This document shows positions 1-6,152 of a stretch of DNA of 6,763 nt, piece by piece. Numbering within the stretch: the first letter of the stretch is position 1; every line of letters begins with the position of its first letter. The stretch comes from an uncultured Bacilli bacterium (lineage in GTDB: Bacteria > Bacillota_I > Bacilli_A > RF39 > UBA660), in NCBI GenBank assembly GCA_944358565.1, contig CALVRK010000057.1, positions 1-6,763 of the forward strand, given 5' to 3'. The translations under genes and the position numbers were made by a program. A model generated the notes under the pieces. It did no database searches. It was not told where the DNA came from and saw only the letters and a program-made list of their open reading frames with translations.

Positions 1-26
1 TCTTCTTTAATTAATTCTTTATTCAT
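1..26 (-). CDS. N-terminal fragment of an unidentified gene (runs off the left edge)
   Basis: An ATG at 26-24 opens a frame reading MNKELIKE before the window ends. AGGAGG at 36-31 lies 4 nt upstream, a strong if slightly close ribosome binding site, so this is a credible start rather than chance. It lies downstream of proS on the same strand and is separated from it by the proS terminator. In many Firmicutes polC or another replication or translation gene follows proS, but eight residues cannot identify a family, so no function is assigned. Confidence 0.6.
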
Positions 27-46
27 AAATCCTCCTTTTTGCTCCT

Positions 47-77
47 ACTATAATTAATATACGGCGCAAAATAACAA
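47..77 (-). promoter_or_regulatory. Weak candidate promoter for the left-edge gene
   Basis: On the minus strand a TATAGT (-10) at 52-47 is preceded 19 nt upstream by TTGTTA (-35) at 77-72. The hexamers are reasonable for sigma-A, but the spacer is 2 nt longer than ideal. The position is sensible, after the proS terminator and just before the AGGAGG at 36-31, and it would give a leader of roughly 15-20 nt. In this AT-rich sequence it could be chance. Confidence 0.35.
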
Positions 78-95
78 TTTTCCTTTAACCCCAAC

Positions 96-121
96 AAAAA
101 AAGTCCAAAATTTGAACTTTT
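96..121 (-). terminator. Rho-independent terminator of proS
   Basis: On the minus strand the arms AAAAGTTC (121-114) and GGACTTTT (106-99) pair over 8 bp with one G-U, around a 7-nt loop. The 3' arm runs into a 7-T tract (102-96). The hairpin starts inside the proS stop codon, so it ends the proS transcript immediately. The stem is AT-rich and only moderately stable, but the arrangement is typical of an intrinsic terminator. Confidence 0.7.
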
Positions 122-1805
122 ATAAATATTTTTTGATTTCATCAACAATCTTATCTTTAAAAATTTCAGTATTAATTTTACCATCGCGAGACTTTAGTTC
201 TAATATTCCTTCATTAGCCTTTTTACCAACCGTAATTCTATAAGGAATACCAATTAATTCCATATCCTTAAATTTAACTCCTGCCCTTTCATCACGATCA
301 TCAAATAAAACATCAATACCTTCTTTATTAAATTTTTCATATAAATCACTAGCTATTTTCATTTGAACCTCATCTTTAACATTAATAACTGTAATTCCTA
401 CAGTAAAAGGGGCAACCGAAACTGGCCATACTAGACCATGTTCATCCGCTTTTTGTTCAGCTATTGCTGCCATACATCTAGCTATTCCAATACCATAGCA
501 TCCCATATATACCGGTTTTAAATTATTTTCTTTATCTAAATAATTTAAATCCAAAGCTAAAGAATATTTAGTTCCAAGTTTAAATGTATTACCAATCTCA
601 ATTCCCTTTTTAAAATAAATAGTTCCGCCGCAATGTGGACAAGTATCACCTTCACGAATATTTACAATGTCACCTTGCATATAAACATCAAAATCACTTA
701 AATTAGCATTGATATAATGATAACCTGTTTTATTAGCCCCACATACAAAATTACTCATATTAGTAACTTCATTATCAATAACTATTTTTACATTTACACC
801 AATAGGACCTAAAGAACCAAAAGATGCCTCTGTAACTGTTTTAAGCACTTCTTCTGTTGCCATCTCTAACGCACTAACATTAAGTAACTTGCGTAATTTA
901 GTATCATTTAATTCTCTATCACCTTTAATAACCGCAAAGATAATCTCACCATCCGCATTATAAGCTAAAGTTTTAACTGTCTTTTTAATATCGATATTTA
1001 AAAATTTAGTCACATCTTCAATCGTCTTAACCCCTGGTGTTTCTATCATTTCTATTTTCTTCTTATCTTCTTTTAAAAATTCTTCAGCTTTAACAGAAGC
1101 CACTTCAATATTAGAGCCAAAATCACAGCTATCACACATTACTAAAACATCTTCTCCAATATCTGTAACGGCTTGAAATTCTTCAGATAAATCGCCGCCC
1201 ATAACGCCAGTATCAGCTCGGACAATTCGGTAGTCTATCCCCATTTGATCAAATGAGTTCTTATAAGCTTCAACCATCTTTTGATAACTAACCTCTCCAG
1301 CATCACCATCAGTATCAAAACTATAAGCATCTTTCATCGTAAATTCTCTTGTTCTAATTAAACCAAAACGTGGCCTTGCTTCATCTCTAAATTTATCTTG
1401 AATCTGATAAATATTAAATGGCATATCTCTATATGATTTAATTTTCTCTTTAGCTGCCATGACAAATAATTCTTCATGAGTAGGGCCTAAACAAAACTCA
1501 CGATCTCCTCTATCATTTAATTTAAACATGTCAGGCCCAAAAGAGTCATATCTATGTGACATTTTAAAAACCTCACTAGGTATTAAAGCAGGCATTAAAA
1601 CTTCATTAGCCCCCGCTTTATCCATCTCCTGTCTAATAATATTTTCAATTTTTCTTTTAACTCTAAGTCCCATAGGCATGAACATATAAACGCCACTAGC
1701 TTCTTTTTTAATCATGCCACTTCTTACCAATAAATTACCACTTTTACTATCTTCATCTTTAATGTCATCTCTAATTGTGTAGAAAAAACTATTACTTAAT
1801 TTCAT
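120..1805 (-). CDS. proS: Prolyl-tRNA synthetase (bacterial type, with editing insertion domain)
   Basis: This class II aminoacyl-tRNA synthetase attaches proline to tRNA-Pro in the cytoplasm. It is 561 residues, close to the usual length of bacterial-type ProRS. The catalytic core includes the PTHEE segment (about 108-112), motif 2 FRDEARPRFGLIRTREF (139-155) and motif 3 GCYGIGIAR (435-443). The insertion between motifs 2 and 3 (about 225-400) carries KKTVKTL (274-280) and KGDRELN (294-300), typical of the INS domain that hydrolyses mischarged Ala-tRNA-Pro; K278 probably matches the editing lysine of E. coli ProRS. CxxC pairs at 224/227 and 389/392 flank the insertion. The C-terminal anticodon-binding domain covers about 466-561. 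An in-frame ATG 18 codons upstream lies inside the T-box terminator and has no RBS; the ATG at 1805 has AGGAGG 7 nt upstream and begins with the family-typical N-terminus. Expression should be controlled by the upstream T-box. Confidence 0.97.
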   Translation of the reverse strand: MKLSNSFFYTIRDDIKDEDSKSGNLLVRSGMIKKEASGVYMFMPMGLRVKRKIENIIRQEMDKAGANEVLMPALIPSEVFKMSHRYDSFGPDMFKLNDRGDREFCLGPTHEELFVMAAKEKIKSYRDMPFNIYQIQDKFRDEARPRFGLIRTREFTMKDAYSFDTDGDAGEVSYQKMVEAYKNSFDQMGIDYRIVRADTGVMGGDLSEEFQAVTDIGEDVLVMCDSCDFGSNIEVASVKAEEFLKEDKKKIEMIETPGVKTIEDVTKFLNIDIKKTVKTLAYNADGEIIFAVIKGDRELNDTKLRKLLNVSALEMATEEVLKTVTEASFGSLGPIGVNVKIVIDNEVTNMSNFVCGANKTGYHYINANLSDFDVYMQGDIVNIREGDTCPHCGGTIYFKKGIEIGNTFKLGTKYSLALDLNYLDKENNLKPVYMGCYGIGIARCMAAIAEQKADEHGLVWPVSVAPFTVGITVINVKDEVQMKIASDLYEKFNKEGIDVLFDDRDERAGVKFKDMELIGIPYRITVGKKANEGILELKSRDGKINTEIFKDKIVDEIKKYL

Positions 1806-1812
1806 AAAAAAT

Positions 1813-1818
1813 CCTCCT
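1813..1818 (-). promoter_or_regulatory. Ribosome binding site that fixes the proS start
   Basis: AGGAGG on the minus strand, 7 nt before the ATG at 1805-1803. It lies after the T-box terminator's T tract, so it is transcribed only when the terminator is not formed. It rules out the longer frame starting at 1859. Confidence 0.9.
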
Positions 1819-1825
1819 AATATGC

Positions 1826-1869
1826 AAAAAAAGAATGATACAAAAGAGTGCTTAAGCACGGTACCATCC
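1826..1869 (-). terminator. T-box regulated intrinsic terminator
   Basis: GGATGGTAC (1869-1861) pairs with GTATCATTC (1841-1833) over 9 bp including two G-U pairs. The hairpin is topped by an asymmetric internal loop and the GTGC/GCAC helix, and is followed directly by a 7-T tract (1832-1826). Forming it sequesters the tRNA-binding bulge and stops transcription before the proS RBS. It is the default state when tRNA-Pro is charged. Confidence 0.9.
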
Positions 1870-1872
1870 TTT
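1842..1872 (-). promoter_or_regulatory. T-box antiterminator with UGGU tRNA-acceptor bulge
   Basis: Helix A1 pairs AAAGGA (1872-1867) with TCTTTT (1847-1842), with one G-U. A 7-nt bulge TGGTACC (1866-1860) follows. Helix A2 pairs GTGC (1859-1856) with GCAC (1851-1848) around a TTAA loop. This is the standard antiterminator shape. UGGU (1866-1863) would pair with the free 3' end ACCA of uncharged tRNA-Pro, which fits an A discriminator base. The structure excludes the terminator because both use the GGATGGTAC segment. Confidence 0.9.
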
Positions 1873-2027
1873 TATTTAACTTGATTTAAGATAACGGTTT
1901 TACCCGGAAGTGTTTACACTTCTCTTAGAAAGTAGGAATTAAATACTATCATAACTTGCTTCCACCAACCAAGCTCGCTTTATATGAGGGAATATTTAAT
2001 ATTCTTTCTTCATCGATTTACAAATTA

Positions 2028-2057
2028 ATATTAACACATTTATAACCTACTTGTCAA
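2028..2057 (-). promoter_or_regulatory. Sigma-A promoter of the T-box/proS transcript
   Basis: A consensus -35 TTGACA (2057-2052) and a -10 TAATAT (2033-2028) are separated by 18 nt on the minus strand. Transcription should begin near 2021, just before T-box stem I. The promoter lies within 30 nt of the end of the AI-2E gene. A second TATAAT lies at 2067-2062, but its matching -35 (TTAGAT, 2090-2085) is poor. Confidence 0.8.
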
Positions 2058-2083
2058 AGATATTATATGCAAGAAATTAAACT

Positions 2084-3151
2084 TTATCTAATAATTTTGT
2101 ATTTTTTTCTCATTTTATTAATATTCATAATATCTTTTTTAAAATATTTAAATGTCGCAATTGCTATAATAGCTACTGGAAGAGAAATTACAATCCCAAG
2201 TACTCCAAATAATATACCTCCCGCAAACACTGAAATAATAACAACTAATGGATGAACTTTATTACTATTACCATATACAAACGGATTAATTATATACCCA
2301 TCAACTGCCGAAAAGACAATAAAGATAATACATGTTTTAATAAATAAAGCGGGGCTTATTACAAAAGCGGTTACCGCTGCTATAACATTGGTAATAATTC
2401 CCCCAAAATAAGGAATTAAATTACCTAAAGCAGCTAGTGTTCCAAGCATCAACGCATTTGGATGACCAATCAAAGTATAAGTTATCGTATATTCAAAAAA
2501 CGAAATAATTACAATCTTCATAAAACCAACAATATATTTTCTCATCTCATCATCAATTGTTGCCACATAATTATAAATTTTTTTAGATTTATGGGATAAA
2601 TACTCTTTAATAAAGTCTCTTATCTTATCCATATCAGCCAAGAAATAAACAAAAGAAGCTAAAATAATAAATATTTTTGAAATATAATCTATTGATACTC
2701 CAATAAAACTTAAAGCACCATTAGAAATATAAGTACCAAGTTTTTCTAAAGTATCATTGAAACTTATCGATAAAGTGTTTTGAATATCTTTAAAATCAAC
2801 ATTATAGTCAGATGACAATTCTCTTAAAAAAGATATAATTCCATTAAATAAACTTGTAAGCTGTGACATAATTGTTGGTGTGATTAAAGCTAAAATCAAA
2901 CAGATAATTCCAATAGCTCCACCAACTACTAAAAGGATAGCTAAAGCTTTAGGAATTTTTTTATCAGTCAGCTTTTTGACAATTGGATAAAAGGCATAGG
3001 CAATTGCGAAAGCTATTAAAAATGGCAGTAAAATCTTAAATATTAAACTTACAGCACCAAACCAAAAATCTTTAGCTTGATAAACTAAAAACACTATCAG
3101 GACAAGCAAAACAACATTAACTAATTTAAAATCAATCCTATTTTTTATCAT
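2084..3151 (-). CDS. AI-2E family (PerM/YtvI-like) polytopic membrane protein
   Basis: A 355-residue inner membrane protein of the AI-2E transporter family (PF01594), a normal length for the family. Hydrophobic segments lie at about 11-27, 34-57, 67-95, 152-172, 210-230, 234-264, 268-283 and 300-337. A more polar stretch at about 100-150 corresponds to the family's variable extra-membrane region. Family hallmarks are ALGNLIPYFGGII (241-253), INPFVYGNSNKVHPL (288-302) and GGILFGVLGIVISLPVA (311-327). Members differ in substrate (signal molecule export, Na+/H+ exchange and others), so the substrate cannot be called here. The ATG at 3151 overlaps the 3' end of dtd by 14 nt and has AAGGAG (3164-3159) 7 nt upstream, so translation is probably coupled to dtd. 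It is the last gene of the rel operon, with no visible terminator before the proS promoter. Confidence 0.9.
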   Translation of the reverse strand: MIKNRIDFKLVNVVLLVLIVFLVYQAKDFWFGAVSLIFKILLPFLIAFAIAYAFYPIVKKLTDKKIPKALAILLVVGGAIGIICLILALITPTIMSQLTSLFNGIISFLRELSSDYNVDFKDIQNTLSISFNDTLEKLGTYISNGALSFIGVSIDYISKIFIILASFVYFLADMDKIRDFIKEYLSHKSKKIYNYVATIDDEMRKYIVGFMKIVIISFFEYTITYTLIGHPNALMLGTLAALGNLIPYFGGIITNVIAAVTAFVISPALFIKTCIIFIVFSAVDGYIINPFVYGNSNKVHPLVVIISVFAGGILFGVLGIVISLPVAIIAIATFKYFKKDIMNINKMRKKYKIIR

Positions 3152-3593
3152 CTGTCCGCTCCTTTTCTAAAAGAATTGTAATTGGCCCATCATTTGTAAT
3201 ATTAACTTTCATCTCCGCGCCAAATTCACCAGTTTCTACTTTGACATATTTACTTAATCTCTCATTAAATATTTTATATAATTTTAAAGCATTTATACTA
3301 TCTAATGCTTTAACATAACTAGGCCTATGTCCTTTTTTCGTATCCGCATAAAGTGTAAACTGTGAAATACTTAAAATAGAGCCTTGAACATCTAAAATAG
3401 ATCTATTCATAACACCATTTTCATCATCAAAAATTCGCAAATGCAAAACTTTATTAATTAAATAATCTATCTCTTCTAAATTATCACCATAAGTAAAACC
3501 GACTAATAATACTAAGCCATAATCAATCTTACCCACTATTTTATTATCTACTGATACACTAGATTTTAAACTTCTTTGAACAAGTACTCTCAT
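3138..3593 (-). CDS. dtd: D-aminoacyl-tRNA deacylase
   Basis: This cytoplasmic proofreading enzyme hydrolyses the ester bond of D-aminoacyl-tRNAs, and in the family also Gly-tRNA-Ala, keeping D-residues out of protein. The 151 residues match the normal family length. The family start MRVLVQRSL, the active-site motif SQFTLYAD (77-84) and the Gly-cisPro motif NDGPIT (134-139; G136-P137) are all present, so the enzyme looks intact. Its ATG overlaps the rel stop as ATGA (3593-3590), a classic coupling arrangement, and GAAAGG (3607-3602) lies 8 nt upstream. The rel-dtd pair is conserved in Bacilli such as B. subtilis (relA-yrvI), which supports both calls. Confidence 0.96.
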   Translation of the reverse strand: MRVLVQRSLKSSVSVDNKIVGKIDYGLVLLVGFTYGDNLEEIDYLINKVLHLRIFDDENGVMNRSILDVQGSILSISQFTLYADTKKGHRPSYVKALDSINALKLYKIFNERLSKYVKVETGEFGAEMKVNITNDGPITILLEKERTDDKK

Positions 3594-5755
3594 TTAATTA
3601 ACCTTTCGACATCTGTAACTTCGGGAATCATTTTAATATCATTCATAAGTTTTAAAAGTTGCTCTTTATTATTAACAAGAACAGTCATTTCAATCGCATC
3701 ATCTTCTTTAGAGCGGTGACTATTAAATTTTCTAACTGGAATATCATTATTAGCCGCTTTAGAAATAATATTAATTAGCGAATTATTATCACTATTAGAT
3801 CTCACTAAAATGTTTGTTGGAAGTTTACTTGTATCAGTATTCCATTTAACTTCGATTAATCGTTCATCCAAATTAGAAACATTTGGACAAACCATTCTAT
3901 GAACTGTAATACCATAACCTTTAGTAATATAGCCAACAATTCTATCTCCTGGAACTGGATTACAACAAGAAGCTAAATTAACCTTAATATCATCTATGCC
4001 AGCTACACCAATTAAACTGTTGCTTGAACTTTGCTTTTGACTTCCTTTAGTAGCTTTTTCGAGAATTCTTTCTTCTTTAGAAACTTCTTTTTTCAAGAAA
4101 TTATCCATAACTGTATTAATTGATATTTTACCGCTACCTAAATTACCATAAAGTTCATTAGCTGAATTAAATTTTAAATCGCTAAGCAATTTTTTAAATT
4201 TTTCATCATCAAAAAACTCATCATTACTAATTTTTTGTTTACGTAATTCCTTACTTAAAATATCTTCACCTTTTTTTAAATTTTCTTCTTTATTAATTCT
4301 ATTGAAAAAAGCTTTTATTTTATTTTTAGCATGAGTTGTTTGAACAAAGTTAAGCCATTCTCTACTAGGACCAGCCGAATTATTATTAGTTATAATCTTA
4401 ACAATGTCATCACTTTTAAGTTTATAATCAAGGGGTACCATATTAGAATTAACAATAGCTCCTACTGTCTTATCACCAACATTTGTATGTACTTTATATG
4501 CAAAGTCAACTGGTGTCGATCCATTAGGAAGTTCAATAACATCTCCAAGCGGAGTAAATACATAAATTGTATTATGAAAAACCTCTTCTTTAACTGTATT
4601 TACAAAATCTTCAGGATTTTCTTGCTCTTTCTTTAGATCCATAATAGCTCTAAAGAACTGTAATTTTTGCTCCATCTCATTTTGCATAACCGCTTTAACT
4701 GAACCTTTTTCTTTATAAGACCAGTGAGACGCAATACCATATTCTGCTACTCTATCCATCTCATAAGTTCTAATTTGAATTTCATAAAGTTGACCATCAA
4801 CCCCAAAAACTGTCGTATGTAAAGATTGATACATATTTGTCTTTGGCATTGCAATATAATCTTTAAAACGTTTTGGTTTTGGTCTAAATTTAGAATGAAT
4901 AATTCCTAAAGCTTGATAACAATCTTGCTCAGTATCTACTAATATTCTAAGTGCTAATAAATCATATATTTCACTGAACCTTTTACCTTTTTCTAGTTTT
5001 TTATAAATACTATAAATACTTTTAGATCGTCCAAAAATCTCATGTTTAATATCGTGTTTGTTTAAAAGATCAGAAACATTTTCAATCATTTTAGCTACAC
5101 TATTATCACGTTCCGCTTTAGTTGCATTTAATTTCTCAACAATATCATAATATTCACCTGGTTTTAAATAGCGCAAACATAACTCTTCCAAATCTTGTTT
5201 AATACTGTTAATACCAAGTCTATCCGCAATTGGCGTCAAAATATCCAAAGTTTCTCTAGCTGTTTCTTTTTGCTTTTTTTCACTATGAACAAATAACGTC
5301 TGCATATTATTAAGCCTATCAGCTAATTTTATAATAATAACCCTAACATCTTCTGAAAGACCAACTAATATCTTTCTTTGATTATTAATTAAAGCTTCCG
5401 TAGTCCCAGACAAATTAAGTTTATTAATCTTTGTAACCCCATCAACTAAAATGGCTATATTATGTCCAAAATTTTCTTCTATCTCATTAACCGAAACCCC
5501 ACAATCTTCTACTACATCGTGAAGTAGAGCTGCTGATAAGGTTTCATAATCCGCACTAATTCTCGTTAAAATATATGTAACATTAAGTGGATGAATAATA
5601 TATTCTTCACCCGTTAAACGTTTTTGACCAAAATGTTTTTCATAAGCATATTTGTAAGCTTTATCGATAACAGATAATTCCTTCTCATCAGTAATATAAG
5701 TTTTAATCTTATCCATTAACTTTTCGATAGTTAAATCTTTTTGATGTTTACTCAT
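3590..5755 (-). CDS. rel: Bifunctional (p)ppGpp synthetase/hydrolase Rel
   Basis: The stringent-response enzyme makes (p)ppGpp from ATP and GDP/GTP on ribosomes stalled with uncharged tRNA, and degrades it otherwise. At 721 residues it is a full-length long RSH protein. The hydrolase HD domain (about 30-200) keeps H55, the H79-D80 pair and D146. The synthetase domain (about 230-350) has GRSKSIYSIYKK (242-253), YDLLALRI (264-271), RFKD (296-299) and YEIQIRT (324-330). RFKD fits the RxKD signature of bifunctional rather than synthetase-only enzymes. A TGS domain follows at about 394-456, then a helical region, a zinc-finger-like domain with C597, C598, H619 and C623, and a C-terminal ACT domain at about 648-721. 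AGAGGTGA (5767-5760) is the RBS and overlaps the comN-like stop codon. A minor oddity is Asp at 334, where many homologues have His in the EMH segment. Confidence 0.97.
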   Translation of the reverse strand: MSKHQKDLTIEKLMDKIKTYITDEKELSVIDKAYKYAYEKHFGQKRLTGEEYIIHPLNVTYILTRISADYETLSAALLHDVVEDCGVSVNEIEENFGHNIAILVDGVTKINKLNLSGTTEALINNQRKILVGLSEDVRVIIIKLADRLNNMQTLFVHSEKKQKETARETLDILTPIADRLGINSIKQDLEELCLRYLKPGEYYDIVEKLNATKAERDNSVAKMIENVSDLLNKHDIKHEIFGRSKSIYSIYKKLEKGKRFSEIYDLLALRILVDTEQDCYQALGIIHSKFRPKPKRFKDYIAMPKTNMYQSLHTTVFGVDGQLYEIQIRTYEMDRVAEYGIASHWSYKEKGSVKAVMQNEMEQKLQFFRAIMDLKKEQENPEDFVNTVKEEVFHNTIYVFTPLGDVIELPNGSTPVDFAYKVHTNVGDKTVGAIVNSNMVPLDYKLKSDDIVKIITNNNSAGPSREWLNFVQTTHAKNKIKAFFNRINKEENLKKGEDILSKELRKQKISNDEFFDDEKFKKLLSDLKFNSANELYGNLGSGKISINTVMDNFLKKEVSKEERILEKATKGSQKQSSSNSLIGVAGIDDIKVNLASCCNPVPGDRIVGYITKGYGITVHRMVCPNVSNLDERLIEVKWNTDTSKLPTNILVRSNSDNNSLINIISKAANNDIPVRKFNSHRSKEDDAIEMTVLVNNKEQLLKLMNDIKMIPEVTDVERLIK

Positions 5756-5766
5756 CTTATCACCTC

Positions 5767-6039
5767 TTAAATATCCAAATAAACTTTTCGGTTTTTCTCG
5801 TTTATTTTTTCTTTAAAATAATCATCGATAAGTGCATTATCACTATTTAAAATATCACTTACCATATCACTAAGCATTAAATCATGGCTATTTTTCCATT
5901 TCTTTTCTTTCAAATAATTCCATATATCTTCTGGTTTTAAATACCCATAACCATTAGCTGTAAGCTCACTCATCTTCGCATTTAAAGCTGGTCTTAAACG
6001 GTTATATAACTCTTCCAAAGAATTAAATTCTATATCCAT
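5767..6039 (-). CDS. comN: ComN-like small post-transcriptional regulator
   Basis: A 90-residue soluble acidic protein. It resembles the ComN/YrzD family (PF13797, post-transcriptional regulator; B. subtilis ComN is about 98 residues): an N-terminal helix LRPALNAKMSEL (15-26), then GYGYLKPEDIWNYLKEKKWKN (30-50), then an amphipathic helix ending DMVSDILN. In B. subtilis ComN acts on comE operon mRNA and associates with DivIVA; whether that role holds here is unknown. Its gene lies in the same broad B. subtilis neighbourhood as relA and dtd, with secDF, recJ and apt between, so a direct junction with rel fits a compacted version of that locus. The ATG at 6039 has AAAGGGG 10 nt upstream, a slightly long spacing. 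Two out-of-frame ATGs at 6049 and 6046 lie between. It is the first gene of the operon. Confidence 0.7.
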   Translation of the reverse strand: MDIEFNSLEELYNRLRPALNAKMSELTANGYGYLKPEDIWNYLKEKKWKNSHDLMLSDMVSDILNSDNALIDDYFKEKINEKNRKVYLDI

Positions 6040-6054
6040 GACTCATCATCCCCT

Positions 6055-6077
6055 TTATATATAACCATTATATATTA
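6055..6077. repeat. AT-rich inverted repeat over the operon -10 and start site
   Basis: TTATATATAA (6055-6064) and TTATATATTA (6068-6077) are inverted copies matching at 9 of 10 positions around a CCA centre. The repeat covers the -10 element and predicted start of the comN operon, a position where a repressor operator could sit. The arms are low-complexity AT sequence, so chance is a serious alternative. Confidence 0.3.
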
Positions 6078-6095
6078 AATTTAAGCATTTTTAAA
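6067..6095 (-). promoter_or_regulatory. Promoter of the comN-rel-dtd-AI-2E operon
   Basis: A perfect -10 TATAAT (6072-6067) is preceded 17 nt upstream by TTTAAA (-35, 6095-6090; 4 of 6 consensus). Transcription should start near 6060, giving a leader of about 20 nt before the comN-like ATG at 6039. It is divergent from, and nearly abuts, the plus-strand promoter at 6101-6129. Confidence 0.6.
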
Positions 6096-6100
6096 GTAAC

Positions 6101-6129
6101 TTGAATTTTTTTATGAAAAATGTTATTAT
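6101..6129 (+). promoter_or_regulatory. Extended -10 promoter of the unknown plus-strand gene
   Basis: TTGAAT (-35, 6101-6106) and TATTAT (-10, 6124-6129) have an ideal 17-nt spacer, and TGT directly before the -10 gives an extended -10 element. The start would be near 6136, right at the AAAGGAG site, so the 5' leader is very short. It lies back to back with the comN operon promoter. Confidence 0.75.
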
Positions 6130-6137
6130 TATCTCTC

Positions 6138-6144
6138 AAAGGAG
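6138..6144 (+). promoter_or_regulatory. Ribosome binding site that fixes the start of the plus-strand gene
   Basis: AAAGGAG lies 8 nt before the ATG at 6153. The earlier in-frame ATG at 6120 falls between the -35 and -10 elements and has no RBS, so it would not be transcribed. Confidence 0.85.
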
Positions 6145-6152
6145 ATGAAAAT

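Larger units (their letters stand above)
1826..2021 (-). promoter_or_regulatory. T-box riboswitch leader of proS, specifier CCU (Pro)
   Basis: This leader binds tRNA-Pro and allows transcription into proS when the tRNA is uncharged. The base of stem I pairs GAAAG (2008-2004) with CTTTC (1932-1928). Above it an internal loop has AATA (2003-2000) on one side and TTCCTA (1938-1933) on the other, then TTAAATA (1999-1993) pairs with TATTTAA (1945-1939). The loop therefore displays CCU at 1936-1934 followed by A, a proline specifier in the expected place. The apical segment GGTTGGTGG (1970-1962) matches the conserved stem I distal loop. A hairpin GAAGTG/CACTTC (1922-1917 and 1912-1907) and a CCGTTATC-type linker (about 1898-1891) follow. 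The antiterminator and terminator are listed separately. The specifier, the UGGU bulge and the downstream proS gene all agree with one another. Confidence 0.93.

Noticed and set aside
1806..1859. An 18-codon N-terminal extension of proS beginning at 1859
   Set aside because: It would be translated from inside the T-box antiterminator/terminator, has no RBS and encodes residues not seen in ProRS; the ATG at 1805 has an ideal AGGAGG.
1848..1859. Perfect 12-bp palindrome GTGCTTAAGCAC as a protein-binding site
   Set aside because: It is fully explained as helix A2 and loop of the T-box antiterminator/terminator.
2067..2255. 62-codon plus-strand open frame
   Set aside because: It is antisense to the AI-2E gene, has no RBS, and its hydrophobic start is a shadow of AT-rich membrane-protein codons.
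4331..4636. 101-codon plus-strand open frame inside rel
   Set aside because: It is fully antisense to the well-conserved synthetase/TGS part of Rel; its Cys/Asn/Ile-rich composition is typical of a shadow frame.
4753..4755. Asp in place of the common His at Rel residue 334 (YEMDRVAEYG) as a sign of a defective synthetase
   Set aside because: All the main synthetase residues around it are intact and this position appears tolerant in the family as I recall it, so it is probably natural variation.
6023..6049. Short out-of-frame ORF (ATGATGAGT...) overlapping the comN-like start, as a possible leader peptide
   Set aside because: Its ATGs lie directly against the AAAGGGG site, too close for efficient initiation, and the 8-codon product shows no regulatory amino acid run.
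6120..6152. Upstream start of the plus-strand gene at 6120
   Set aside because: The codon lies between the -35 and -10 elements and lacks an RBS; the ATG at 6153 fits better.
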